From the NCBI RefSeq assembly GCF_905163445.1, contig NC_053193.1, positions 9,920,001 to 9,984,000 of the forward strand: a stretch of DNA of 64,000 nucleotides. Reading direction: 5' to 3'. The notes beneath the pieces were generated by a model, which was given only the letters and a program-made list of their open reading frames with translations, was not told the DNA's origin and did not search any database. Positions 10,891-21,040 of this stretch are shown in pieces. The DNA comes from Pararge aegeria. Its lineage: Eukaryota; Arthropoda; Insecta; Lepidoptera; Nymphalidae. The translations under genes were made by a program, and so were the position numbers. Positions within the stretch are counted from its first letter, which is position 1; every line of letters begins with the position of its first letter.

Positions 10891-10948
10891 CCTCCCTGCT
10901 TCGGCAGGGAGGCACTGTATTTTGAATTCCGCGGCCACTATGGCCGCG
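10891..10948 (+). promoter_or_regulatory. Two hairpins ahead of and across the ORF1 start codon
   Basis: Hairpin 1: CCTCCCTGC-TTCG-GCAGGGAGG (10891-10912), nine base pairs closed by a cTTCGg-type loop. Hairpin 2: CGCGGCCA-CTA-TGGCCGCG (10930-10948), eight base pairs; the ORF1 ATG (10940-10942) starts in its loop and runs into the stem. They are seen directly; a role in translation control or RNA packaging is inference. Confidence 0.6.
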
Positions 10949-12301
10949 TTAAATGCTAATTTCAACCTACAGGCCCTCATCAAGGACCTGCAGGTAAGAA
11001 ACCCCGACTACCTGAGTCAGTTTATGACCCAATGTGGTCCCCCCGCCCCTTCCCCGCAGGACACCCCTCTGGGATTCCTGGAAACACCCCTGTCCCCCGA
11101 CCCCTCCGAGCAATCTGCAATGGAGTCAGAGCCACAACCGCAGACCACGAAGCAAAACTTTGTGGCTGCACCCGCCTCTTCCGATATGGAAGACGATGGT
11201 TTTCAAACCGTCGCTTCAAAGCGCCAGAAGCGTAAGCTGAAGGCAACCACGGCCAACCCACCTAAGCGGGCAACCACTAAGGCAACAACGGCCAGTCCCT
11301 CCCCCGCTCCCTCTCCTTCACAGACCGTTGTCGAAAACTGCGATGAGTCTGAAGACTCCCCAATGACCGACGAACGCCGCGAGCGAGTCCCACCTCTATT
11401 TATTAGAGAGAAATCTGCCTGGGAACGTATTATTCCACTTATAGACGCCGCGAACATCTCCTTTAACGGAGCTCGCTCAACGAACATTGGCATCAGAGTC
11501 CAATGCCCCAGCTCAACCGACCATCGGCAACTTTCGGCCCTCCTTCGCCATGAGAATGTAGGATTCCACTCATACGCTCTAGAGGATGAACGCACCCTAC
11601 GTGTCGTCATCCGTGGCCTTCCCGTAGAGCTCTCTGCAGAGCATATCAAAGAGGACCTTCTGTCCAAAGACCTGCCAGTACAAGAGGTACATCGTATGTA
11701 CCATAATAAAACAAAGACTCCCTACGAGCTGTGCCTTGTAATTTTGGATCTCAGCCCTCAGGGCAAAGCCATATTCGATGTCCGCTCGATATGTCGCCTC
11801 ACAGGCCTCAGGGTAGAAACTCCCCGTAATCGCGGCGCGATCGGCCAGTGCCATCGCTGCCAACTTTACGGCCACTCTGCCCGCAATTGCCATGCCCGCC
11901 CTAGGTGCGTCAAGTGCCTCGGCGATCACGGCACTGCCGATTGTCTTCGCAAGGACAAAACGGTAGGGCAGCCTAGCTGCGTCCTCTGCCAGACGGAAGG
12001 TCATCCCGCGAACTATCGCGGATGTCCGAAAGCCCCGCGCAAGCCCTTACGTGGCAGTAAGCCCCCCGGCCGCAGACATCCCCCTTCCCAGCCTCAGAGG
12101 CCTATCGAAAAATTTGTTCCCGCGCCGGCTCCAGCCACCAACGCCTGGAACAAACCCCTGCCTAAGTCGGCAGCACCCACCACAGCCTCTAAGGTTACTC
12201 CATCAACAGTGACTAAAGCCGCTCCCCCAGCCCACCCGCTCCTAAAGAGCCCACAGGCTCGGGCTCTATTACAGAGAGCAAATCAGTTAAATCCCTCATG
12301 A
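10940..12301 (+). CDS. ORF1: Gag-like nucleic-acid-binding protein of the non-LTR element
   Basis: Starts at the first ATG (10940) and ends at TGA 12299-12301, 453 residues. The N-terminal 130 residues are Pro/Ser/Thr-rich. The middle (from PLFIREKSAWERIIPLI) holds the PRE_C2HC domain found beside zinc knuckles in arthropod retroelements. Three CCHC knuckles follow: CHRCQLYGHSARNC, CVKCLGDHGTADC and CVLCQTEGHPANYRGC. The tail is basic and proline-rich. Such proteins coat the element RNA and act as chaperones during target-primed reverse transcription. The stop overlaps the ATG of the next short frame (ATGA, 12298-12301), and that frame looks like the normal end of this protein, so a one-base shift may have shortened it. 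Confidence 0.88.
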   Translation: MAALNANFNLQALIKDLQVRNPDYLSQFMTQCGPPAPSPQDTPLGFLETPLSPDPSEQSAMESEPQPQTTKQNFVAAPASSDMEDDGFQTVASKRQKRKLKATTANPPKRATTKATTASPSPAPSPSQTVVENCDESEDSPMTDERRERVPPLFIREKSAWERIIPLIDAANISFNGARSTNIGIRVQCPSSTDHRQLSALLRHENVGFHSYALEDERTLRVVIRGLPVELSAEHIKEDLLSKDLPVQEVHRMYHNKTKTPYELCLVILDLSPQGKAIFDVRSICRLTGLRVETPRNRGAIGQCHRCQLYGHSARNCHARPRCVKCLGDHGTADCLRKDKTVGQPSCVLCQTEGHPANYRGCPKAPRKPLRGSKPPGRRHPPSQPQRPIEKFVPAPAPATNAWNKPLPKSAAPTTASKVTPSTVTKAAPPAHPLLKSPQARALLQRANQLNPS

Positions 12302-12434
12302 AGGTCATAGCCACCTTCGGCAGGGCTGAATTCGCTCTCTGCATGAGCAAGCTCAATGATCCACACTACTGCAGGCTAACTGCTTGCATCGAACACGCCG
12401 ACCTTATCCTGGCAATTGAAGCTACTACACCATA
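12298..12434 (+). CDS. Short frame between ORF1 and ORF2 (probable shifted ORF1 tail)
   Basis: ATG 12298 to TAA 12432-12434, about 45 codons. It overlaps the ORF1 stop as ATGA and runs into the ORF2 start as TAATG (12432-12436). Its text (KVIATFGRAEFALCM, then YCRLTACIEHADLILAIE) resembles the helical C-terminus that usually ends lepidopteran ORF1 proteins, so it may be the ORF1 tail moved one frame back. Alternatively it is a true coupled cistron. Confidence 0.4.
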
Positions 12435-15344
12435 ATGGGTAGTACGTCAATAATAGGTAGATACAAACCCCGATCTCTTAAAATCGCGTTTTTCAATGCA
12501 AACGGCCTTATCCAACAGATTAACGAAGTTAGAGAATTTGCCTGTGCACGCCAACTAGACATATTCCTAGTGCAAGAGACCTTCCTTAAACCTTGCAATC
12601 GTACGCCTAAAATATCAAATTATAACGTTATTAGAAACGACAGATCCCACTCCGCTTTGGGTGGCACTTTAATATATTTTAAAAGGTCTCTTCACTGTAC
12701 TCCTCTCGAACCTCCCGACTTAATCAACATAGAAGCATCCCTTTGTCAGGTCAGTATGACCGGCCATACGTCGGTCATCATAGCATCTGTATACCTCTCT
12801 CCCTCTAAAGACTTGCTGGAAAGTGATTTCCGTGCACTTCTAGCTCTAGGCGGCTCCGTCATCTTATGCGGAGATCTTAACGCCAAACATACCAGCTGGA
12901 ATTCCCTTGCCTTAAATACACGAGGACGACAACTATACAGACTGTACAACCTCTGTCCCGACCTAAGCTTTGATATCTTAGCCCCGGACGAACCCACTCG
13001 CTACCCGTTTAAAAATAACTCAAACGACAGACCAGACGTACTGGACATAGCTATTCTAAAGAACGTCGCACTCCATGTGCATTCTTTAGAAGTGCTACAC
13101 GAGCTTAGCTCCGACCATCGTCCCGTCCTACTCCAGCTAGGACCCCCAGCCGATACTCCCGTTTCGACCAAAACCATCGTAGACTGGAAAAGTCTGACAG
13201 ACAGACTCAAGACGCTCGAATCTGTGCACCTGTCCGAAATCCCTGAATTTATAGACTCAGTAGAAGATGCCAAATGTGCGGTATCTCATTTTGTGAAGCA
13301 CATTAGTGAGTCACTGAAGGACTGTTCCCGTACAATTCCCAACGACTTAGGTCGTAGAGAATTGCCGGCGGATGTCCGACAGCTGCTGACACGTAAAAAT
13401 GCCCAAGCTAGAGCCCATGCCCGTTACCCGACTGACGACAACCGGAGGAAACTCTGGAAACTCCAAAGAAAACTCAGGGCTCGCCTTGATATTCTGAGGA
13501 GCGACTCATGGGACAGAAAGCTAGGGGAGCTCACGCCATCCCATACTGCGTACTATGGCCTAGCGAGAGCTCTCAAAGCCGACCAAATCTCAGCCACCCC
13601 TCCGCTCTTACGCCCAAATCTCCCACCCGCCTTCGAAGATTCGGATAAGGCCGAATGCCTCGCAGACACAATAGAATCCCAATGCACTCCGAGCAATGTG
13701 TCTATAGATCCCGACCATGTTAGGCTAGTCAATAGTAAACTTGGTAGCCTTGGTATCCCGTCTCCCGACAGCGACCCTATAGCTCCCACCTCCGTCGACG
13801 AGGTCCAAGCGATTGTCAACAAGCTGCACTCAAAGAAAGCACCCGGTCCCGACAACATCACCAATAAAGCATTAAAATGCCTCCCCCCACAACTATTTTA
13901 CCTACTGGTACTAATATTCAACGCCCTTCTGGCAGGATGCTCTTTCCCCAAGGAGTGGAAAGAGGCAATAGTTATAGGTATACGCAAACCTGGCAAACCC
14001 GCCAATCTCCCTACCAGCTACCGCCCGATTAGTCTACTCAACTCCTTAGCAAAGGTTTATGAGAGAATTATACTGGCCCGACTCAAAGCCATCGTAGTAG
14101 CAAAAAAGCTTCTCAACGACGAGCAATTCGGCTTTCGAGCCAAACACTCTAGCATCCACCAAGTGCACCGCCTGACGGAGCACATATCCAGAGGTCTCTT
14201 TGAAAAAAGATACCCGCTGCTCACAGGAGCAGTATTCTTCGACGTAGCCAAAGCTTTCGACAAGGTTTGGCATGCGGGCTTAATATATAAGCTTCACGAC
14301 CAGGGCATCCCAGACAGAATCTTGCAACTGCTAAGAGACTACCTGAGCGATCGCACCTTCCGTTACCGGATAGATGGCACTCTGTCATCTACCAGACCCA
14401 TACGAGCCGGAGTCCCTCAGGGCTCTGTTCTATCACCCCTCCTATACGCGCTTTACACTAGCGACATACCAAAGAGCCCCTACGTAGAGCTAGCCCAATT
14501 TGCGGATGACACCGCCCTCTATACAACATACCGAACCATACCTCGCATCATATCCCGCCTCCAAAAGGCCATCGAGCGCTTAGGCGCTTGGTTTCGCCAA
14601 TGGAGGATAGAGGTGAATCCGGATAAAAGCACAGCAGTGCTTTTCACTGGACGAGCCCGCCCTGACCTCAGGGACAAAAGGGACCTTAACTTATTCAACC
14701 GTCCTATACCGTGGCAAAAGACAGCCAAGTACTTGGGTGTAACTTTTGACAGTCGCTTTAACTTCGCAGATCACATTAGCGCAGCCCGTAACAAGGCTGC
14801 CTTCGTTCTCGGTAGACTCTACCCCATGTTAAACAGACGTAGCAAGTTGTCACTTCGTCATAAAGTGACACTCTATAAAACCTGTGTCCGCCCCATCATG
14901 TCATATGCGAGCGTCGCCTTCGCGTCTCGCCCTCCCTCCGCATATAAGAGATTCCAGACTCTCCAAAACCGCTTCATGCGCAACGCTACTGGGTGCCCCT
15001 GGTTCGTACGCAACGTCGATCTCCATAGAGATCTCAAACTCCCCACTATTGCTCAATACTTTAAAAAACTCTCGAAAATCTACTTTGAGAAGTCTATCCG
15101 ACATCCCAACCCTCTCATAGTTGCGGCTTCTTTTTACTCACCCAACCTTAGCGCCACTCTCAACAAGAGGAGGCCTAAACATATCCTTCACGACCCTGAC
15201 GATCAGATTACTACTGACAATGCTCCCTATCAGAACACACAATCAACCTATGCACAGCGTCTTCGCCGGCGAAGACGAGGTCCCCGACTTCTAACGTCAA
15301 CCGGACGTGGGCTCGCACCACGTTCTTGGAAGCGTGCGGATTAA
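12435..15344 (+). CDS. ORF2: endonuclease-reverse transcriptase of the non-LTR element
   Basis: 969 residues with no stop. The N-terminal apurinic-type endonuclease shows FFNANGL, VQETFLKP, GGTLIYFKRS, VILCGDLNAKHTSWNS, DVLDIAI and LSSDHRPVLLQL, including the catalytic acidic, Asn and His residues. The reverse transcriptase (about residues 460-740) shows KKAPGPDNI, SYRPISLLNSLAKVYE, FFDVAKAFDKVWH, AGVPQGSVLSPLLYALY and the active-site FADD in LAQFADDTALYTT. A C-terminal extension with RPIMSYASVAF and a very basic end (RLRRRRRGPR) follows. The enzyme nicks target DNA and primes cDNA synthesis on the 3' end. All catalytic residues I looked for are present, so it is probably active. Start chosen at 12435 because it follows the short ORF by TAATG. 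Confidence 0.93.
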   Translation: MGSTSIIGRYKPRSLKIAFFNANGLIQQINEVREFACARQLDIFLVQETFLKPCNRTPKISNYNVIRNDRSHSALGGTLIYFKRSLHCTPLEPPDLINIEASLCQVSMTGHTSVIIASVYLSPSKDLLESDFRALLALGGSVILCGDLNAKHTSWNSLALNTRGRQLYRLYNLCPDLSFDILAPDEPTRYPFKNNSNDRPDVLDIAILKNVALHVHSLEVLHELSSDHRPVLLQLGPPADTPVSTKTIVDWKSLTDRLKTLESVHLSEIPEFIDSVEDAKCAVSHFVKHISESLKDCSRTIPNDLGRRELPADVRQLLTRKNAQARAHARYPTDDNRRKLWKLQRKLRARLDILRSDSWDRKLGELTPSHTAYYGLARALKADQISATPPLLRPNLPPAFEDSDKAECLADTIESQCTPSNVSIDPDHVRLVNSKLGSLGIPSPDSDPIAPTSVDEVQAIVNKLHSKKAPGPDNITNKALKCLPPQLFYLLVLIFNALLAGCSFPKEWKEAIVIGIRKPGKPANLPTSYRPISLLNSLAKVYERIILARLKAIVVAKKLLNDEQFGFRAKHSSIHQVHRLTEHISRGLFEKRYPLLTGAVFFDVAKAFDKVWHAGLIYKLHDQGIPDRILQLLRDYLSDRTFRYRIDGTLSSTRPIRAGVPQGSVLSPLLYALYTSDIPKSPYVELAQFADDTALYTTYRTIPRIISRLQKAIERLGAWFRQWRIEVNPDKSTAVLFTGRARPDLRDKRDLNLFNRPIPWQKTAKYLGVTFDSRFNFADHISAARNKAAFVLGRLYPMLNRRSKLSLRHKVTLYKTCVRPIMSYASVAFASRPPSAYKRFQTLQNRFMRNATGCPWFVRNVDLHRDLKLPTIAQYFKKLSKIYFEKSIRHPNPLIVAASFYSPNLSATLNKRRPKHILHDPDDQITTDNAPYQNTQSTYAQRLRRRRRGPRLLTSTGRGLAPRSWKRAD

Positions 15345-15862
15345 TCACCGTCCGTAACCCTTTCACTCCAATCGTCGCCTGAGCCGAGGTTCGGCCTCAC
15401 ATGAGGCGCCCTCAGGCCGACGATCCCTTCGCTTCTTCGAGCCCTAGGGTTCAAACTCTTCCTGGCAGAGCCCCATTCCGAGGCTCGCCAACAAGCCCGC
15501 GTTACGCTGTTAAAATCATTAGGGTTAATCAGCTACACACAATCCGAAAAAAAAAAAAAAAAAAAAAAAGATCCCTGGCATGCACCTATAACTTTTCGGA
15601 GGTATGTGCTGTTTAATTAATTATTAAGTATAAATAACTCTTGCTTTAACGGTATAGGAAAACATCGTGAGTATACCTCCATGTCTGAGAATTTTCCATC
15701 TCAAAGGAAGGTATGTGAAATCTAGCAATACACACATGGCCAGCATAACGGACGCTCTTCAAACTTTTCGGAGTTATGGGCTTTTTAAGTAATTAAATAT
15801 CACTTATGAGCAGTGAGTGAGACCTGTGCCTTGTAGTGGGCCGTTAATGGTTTGATAATTGA

Positions 15863-17220
15863 GAATTAATATAACAAATAATTAAAAAAAGGTAAATAGT
15901 AAACCACCTGGTGACATGGTCCACCACATTAAAATTTATAAGTTTGTGCTGTCCGACCGTGGGATTTTAGCCGGTGTCTCCTCGTCTCGCCCTTGGCCTC
16001 GCTGTATTTAGTATGGATTTTCTACAAAGAATAGTTGCACCTATGTTACATAGAGATTTTGCACAAATACGATTAGCTACGAGTAGGTAGGTACACTCGT
16101 ATGAACAATCTGCGGTTAATTGATGACGATGCAGTCTTTTGATGACTCCTGCAAAATGTAAAGGATAATACAAAAGGATTGCGATGTCCAGTAGGTAGTT
16201 ACATATATGCGAAAAGACTGCTGATATTCACCTGCCTACGTACCTATCTAAATTAATATCTACAATGATAAGAAGCGTATGTACGTAGGTACGTACTTCT
16301 ACGAATTGTTGATGATTGGATAGATACGTGAACAGTCGTACATCGTACATGGACAGTTTTCAGTAAGATACCGCGTAGTGAACCGTAAAGTGGTTAATAG
16401 TGATGGAAATAGTTTTGTCCGTTTGAGTTAGTGTTAGTATTGTTAAGTTCAAACTGTGATGTAAATTATGAGCTACGCATAACGCCTACCTTCAATTAAT
16501 TGTGCATTCCTGTAATTCCTCATCATAGCGTGCTCTCTTCTCTAAATACAAGGTGGGTAATAATTACTTTGGCATAGGTATCCCACATTTTATTATTTTT
16601 TTCTAAGCTTTTGGTACCTAGGTACAACTTACAAGTAGGTAAGAACATAGAGACGACGATTTTTTTAAAAGACTATTTATATAATAACTCCTTTTATGGA
16701 CCTTTGACAGTATTAAGGTAAACCTTAAACCTGATTCTACGTTCGTAAGTTCGTAGGTAATTTAATCTAATATTATTGTACCTAAGTACATAAATCGAAT
16801 TAATAGATACGTAGGTTCATATACATAGAGATAAGGACATATACCTAATATTATGACAATGACATTTGAATAAAATCATCGATCCTGAAATAAATTACGA
16901 AAGGCACACGCTTTTTGCTGGTAAATAAACTAAGTACGTAGGTACCTATATGTATCCACCTATTAAAACACTCGATATTTTTATTTATTTCCGGGGTGCG
17001 CATTATTTACTTCTAGCTGTTATCAATTATACCTACTCTTAGGCAAATTAAATCAAGAACAATCAAAATCATGGATTGATTTATAAGATTATTACCTAAT
17101 TAGTGAGGTAGATTAATCAGACTGTTTATTATCAGCTTCAAATAAAAAATGCGCATCTCATGAATTAAAATTACCTGAGTACCTATTGTTTCCGAAAATA
17201 CCACAACTATCATGTTCAGA
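15863..17220. other. Repeat-poor AT-rich spacer with many TAGGTA motifs
   Basis: No gene. The stretch 16080-17000 is full of gtaggtacctac- and acgtaggt-like short motifs, a known quirk of lepidopteran non-coding DNA. Confidence 0.4.
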
Positions 17221-17416
17221 AATGCAACTTATTAGAAAAAAAAGATACGTCACCAAAATTACAAATAATAAAATTATATATAATAATATATAATAATATA
17301 TAATATATATAATAATATATAATTTTATTATTTGTAATTTTGGTGATATATTATTATATATAATTTTATTATTTGTAATTTTGGTGACGTATCTTTTTTT
17401 TCTAATAAGTTGCATT
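17221..17416. repeat. Long inverted repeat (MITE-like fold-back)
   Basis: The left arm starts aatgcaacttattagaaa at 17221 and the right arm ends in its reverse complement at 17416. The arms match over about 65 bp, including gatacgtcaccaaaattac. Part of the right arm is duplicated inside (about 17321-17346 and 17361-17387, attttattatttgtaattt). The centre is almost pure A/T. No transposase and no clear target duplication. Confidence 0.85.
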
Positions 17417-17534
17417 GCTACGATGTGTTCTAAGTTTTAAGTAGGTAGGTAATGGTCGTAACGATTTAGGTTTCGCATTTTTCGAAACGCATATTTATAA
17501 TAGAAAGGTATCTGGGTATTTTACACCCTGACGT

Positions 17535-18510
17535 TTGTAAAGTCAAAGTCAAAGTCAAAAATATCGTTATTCAAGTAGGCCCATGATTTATTCAAGGTGG
17601 CACTTTTGATGCGTACATAAGATTTACACGGTAGTGAGATGTGAGTGTAGGTACCCTAGTGTGGCTAATAATTGTAAAAAACTTACTCTTATCATCATGT
17701 AGTTAAGTTTAAATTTTACAACAAATTGAATGAAATTTATTAAATATTTTAATGCATTCCGTAGTAGCAGTTCATTTGAGAAATGGCTGGCAGTACCAGG
17801 GGCAACAATTGTAGTTTTTTCAGGGTAAGCCATGATAACTGGGGTCAGGAAATAGATAGGAGGTTTTTTTTTTATAATTTTTTTTTTTTAATTTAATGTA
17901 CCTTCTTCGGTTTCAGCTTTTATCACTTGCAACGAATAGTAACCGTTATTGCAAGAGACAGCAACCGTAAAAATATCTACTGAAATTCAAATTCTGTAAA
18001 AATCATTTATTGTAGGTGTAGTTGTACATATATTTTTAAGTTGTTTATTCTAATATATTAAAAAATCGGGTGTAATTTTTAAAATGAACTTTTTCAATTT
18101 CGTGTAGATCGAAAATAAACTGTTTAAGTATAATCCTTAATTTTTTTAACTCGCGCTTACTTTGATTATAATGAATTAAATAGGTTGGTGCTGCTATTTA
18201 ATACCCTTCATGATAAAACTATTTATTAGAATAAGAATGAATACTGCAATACAATTGCAACCCAATTTTCTGCTTGCTTGCATTGCTTCCAAGGTTCCAA
18301 GCAACCTTGTCGTTTAGGAATACATCAATCGTGTAGTAACCACGATTTATTAAATGTGTTTTAATATATTGTTTAAACTTAGGTAAAGGTAGATCTAATA
18401 TTACCTTCGGTATCATGTTATAAAAGCATATACCCATCCCTACAATGGATTTCTGTACTTTTCTCAGGCGATATGCAGATATCACTAATTTATGTCCGTT
18501 TCTAGTTAGT
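17535..18510 (-). pseudogene. 5'-truncated non-LTR (CR1-like) remnant
   Basis: Minus strand 18485-18219 encodes AYRLRKVQKSIVGMGICFYN, PLPKFKQYIKTHLI, GYYTIDVFLNDK and AWN, the last residues of a CR1/jockey-type ORF2 in Lepidoptera. The low-coordinate end (17535-17640) carries tandem aaagtc units and ttattcaagtaggccc, a widespread 3' end; a second copy of it is at 61300-61410. That both ends are one element is inferred. Confidence 0.5.
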
Positions 18511-18585
18511 CGACTGTTTATATCGACTTTTTGTTTATAATTACTTATGTTTTGTTTAATAAAGATAATATTATTATAAATATAC

Positions 18586-19290
18586 TAGCTGTTGCCCGCG
18601 ACTTCGTCTGCGGTTGATTTTGTTTTTAAATTATTCAGTATCGCTAAGCCTTAAATGAGTATAGTAGTATATATATATAAAACATGTGACTGTCAATTAT
18701 AGACAAATAATTTGCAATAAAATAAAATTGCGACTATAATTAAAGATCTAAGTTATCCTATCTCTTAAGTTGGACCAGACTGCTCACGGTGTGCCAATTT
18801 AATTTAAAATCGGTTAAGTAGTTTAGGAGTCCATCGCGGACAAACATCGTGACAGGAGATTTATATATATTAAGATTGCGTGGCTACTGTAAGTATACCT
18901 ATTTCTTTAAATTTGGTACGAAGGGATGCGCGTGATCTAAGTTTATACTTATATCGATCGCACAGCTCTTTTCTATAATATAAATATAGTTTCTATATCA
19001 GCAGCTCTGCCCCATAACAAGATCCCATACCCCATATAACAAGATCCCATATCCCATGCCCGAAACAAACCCTATTGAATTTCTAGGTGAAAAGTATTTT
19101 TTTTAATCCCAAGTACCAAATTGCATTGAAATCCGTTCAGTAACCAAAGACATACAGAAAAACAGACAAAAAATCCAAAAATAAAAAAAAATATTTTTTT
19201 TTACGATCTATTGCTAATTTCTAATGGCAAAATTTATCTATTTGCAAAATCTTTAATCTACAGACACGTTTCTTATATATATAAAAAGAT
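18586..19290 (+). repeat. Family D interspersed repeat(s)
   Basis: Opens with actagctgttgcccgcgact and tcgtctgcgg, the hallmark of a very common lepidopteran repeat, and includes ccgttcagtaaccaaagaca at 19125-19150. At least two decayed copies are joined here. No coding content. Confidence 0.6.
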
Positions 19291-19955
19291 AGATAGATAT
19301 TGGTAATGGTTGGCACTGAAATGGTTATCCCTGTCTGCGTAGTGCTATCTTAAATGGTTTCATAGACTAATCGGTCAGGATTATCGTTTTACTTCAGTTA
19401 TCTATTTTGATAACAAAATTTGCCAAAAGTACCTAGGTATCTACCATTTATGTGACGTGCTATGCACAGGTTGAGTAGATAGGCTAGTCGATCGATCCGA
19501 AATAACAATACAGAGTAGCACGATCACGTGATAGAAGTTATCGATTTTTATTTGCTAGGCAGGTACAAGAAATGAACTTAGAACTAGTAGGTAGGCTACG
19601 TAAGAAGGTTTTGTGCCTAGTAAACCATTGAATCTCAGGTAAGTATTTCAAATAATACTTACTTTGTTGATACGTAGGTATTAGTTTCATCAGGTTTGTG
19701 TCCGCTTGAAAACTATGAAATTCGTAAAATTGAATCAATTTTAAATTTTATAGCTTTTTCACATGAGATGCACTGATGGAAAAATGTTGTTGTAAGCAAG
19801 TGTCATAGTTTTGTTTACGAAGTGAGGAACTTTTACCACGAATTATTTTTTGAATGGTCAATACATACCAGTTTTTTTTATCCTTCCTGTAATTGTGGAA
19901 CCACTAAGAGTTGGTTACATGCTTCATGTAATATGCCTTTTTCCGAATGCTATCT
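19291..19955. other. Spacer, nothing recognised
   Basis: AT-rich DNA without familiar repeats or coding frames. Confidence 0.35.
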
Positions 19956-20190
19956 TATATCTTTATACAAAGTTTTGAAAAGATCGGTTTGGCTGTGAAG
20001 CCGGGGATAAAAGCAGATCACCAGGAACGATTCCCTGCTGTTTATCTAAGAAGATAAATATAAAGATATCAAAAGTATCCTATCCAGTCGGTTCATACCT
20101 GGAAGGCAGGATAGCAATAGTGGTTTAGTCGAACATAGGTAACAAACAAAGAGACGCACTTTAATAGTTTGGATAGTTTCTTAATAGTTT
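19956..20190 (+). repeat. Family D-related repeat fragment
   Basis: Contains tcggtttggctgtgaagccg, also seen at about 21940-21965 in intron 1 of the ABCA gene, in the layout of the 3' half of family D copies. Confidence 0.4.
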
Positions 20191-20217
20191 GGATATTAAA
20201 ACGTGTTATCTAATGAG

Positions 20218-20490
20218 CTATAAACAGCCAATATAATGGCAGGAGACATCTTTCTCTCCGGGGAAAGGATAAAATGTTATCTTCTGCCACAGCTTTATCA
20301 ACTTTCCTAGCATTTGCGCAGAAGTGGACGTAATATCCAAATAATACACATGTAATAATAATAATCGGGGATATACTTCTTCTATTCCCTGTTGTCCTGC
20401 TTTAGCAGGCGGGCACATTAATTTTATCCTTTGTCAGGGTACCTATATAATCGGGAGATATAATTTTTGTATCCTGCACGTATAAGGAGT
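20218..20490 (-). repeat. Family E repeat, minus copy
   Basis: Its reverse complement (gttgataaagctgtgg, ttttatcctttccccgg, gtctcctgcca) matches 41195-41450 on the plus strand. Both also contain ccgattata near cctgacaa/cctgacag. Not coding. Confidence 0.55.
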
Positions 20491-20599
20491 ACCTAATATT
20501 TAGGTATTTTTAATTTCTCTACGTTTTTATGTTAGTCCTTAAATAATAAGTCTAAGAAGGTAACAAGCACACTTTTTAGGGGTATGTCTTATGAGGCGA

Positions 20600-20785
20600 C
20601 ATGACATCATACCGGAACGACAAATCGCTTGGCGGCAACTCCTTGTTTCTAGGATGGTAGCTAGCCACTGCTGGAACCTAATCAGTCCAGCAATTATAAA
20701 TTCTCAAATTGCTCCTGTCGCGCATCGAACCCGTGACCTCCACTCATAGATCCATTCGGTCACCACAGTACCGGGGAGGTCGGCC
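20600..20785 (-). mobile_element. SINE family B copy
   Basis: Contains acatcataccggaacg, aatcgcttggcgg and agccactgctgg, and ends toward a tRNA-like head (tcgaacccgtgacctcc ... ggggaggtcgg) read from the right. Same family as copies at 29445, 30090, 31126, 33640 and 56228. Confidence 0.65.
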
Positions 20786-20799
20786 AAAAAAATAGGTTT

Positions 20800-21040
20800 A
20801 CTTCGAGAAAAATTACACGCAGCGCGAAAGAGCACAGAGATTTTCAAAAGACCTATGCCTACACACCTGCTTAATAGTGCGCAGAGATTTTGACCAGGGT
20901 AGCCTCCTGCCTACCAGGAAATTGCATAAAATGGAAAAATCCTCATACTACGCGTGTTATATAATTTTTTAGGGTAGGCAGTGCTTTTGTGCATTAAATA
21001 TGTGCACGCCACTGACTAGGATGTACTAAAATTATTATTT
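20800..21040. repeat. CAGTGGCGTGCA-type non-autonomous element, decayed
   Basis: Contains gattttgaccagggtag and tatgtgcacgccactgac, the ends of the family seen better at 34327-34530 and 62380-62530. Borders approximate. Confidence 0.4.

Larger units (their letters stand above)
10667..15569 (+). mobile_element. Full-length jockey-type non-LTR retrotransposon
   Basis: About 4.9 kb with a 273-bp 5' leader, ORF1 (zinc-knuckle protein), a short frame-shifted ORF, ORF2 (endonuclease plus reverse transcriptase), a 3' UTR and a pure 23-A tail (15547-15569). The 12-mer GATCCCTGGCAT at 10655-10666 and 15570-15581 is a perfect target-site duplication. Perfect duplications, a pure poly(A) and an open ORF2 indicate a recent insertion. 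It is far more GC-rich than the host DNA around it. Related truncated copies are at 4212-4652 and 7362-7502. Confidence 0.93.
10608..15862 (+). mobile_element. SINE family C copy, split by the retrotransposon
   Basis: Left part 10608-10666 looks tRNA-like (gcctggtggttagaactc, then a box B-like attcgatccc). Right part 15570-about 15862 continues gcacctataacttttcggag, aacatcgtgagtatacctcc and ends cctgtgccttgtagtgggcc. Joined at the 12-bp duplication gatccctggcat they make one SINE of the type common in Lepidoptera. The element between them inserted right after box B. Confidence 0.75.

Noticed and set aside
11203..11667. 154-codon minus-strand open frame
   Set aside because: Shadow of the GC-rich ORF1 on the opposite strand; no motif.
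11597..12004. 135-codon minus-strand open frame
   Set aside because: Opposite-strand shadow of the zinc-knuckle region of ORF1.
17158..17415. 85-codon minus-strand frame with hydrophobic Ile/Tyr run
   Set aside because: Made only by the A/T-rich inverted repeat; not protein.
20218..20418. 66-codon minus-strand frame as a gene
   Set aside because: Repeat family E, present again at 41195-41450.
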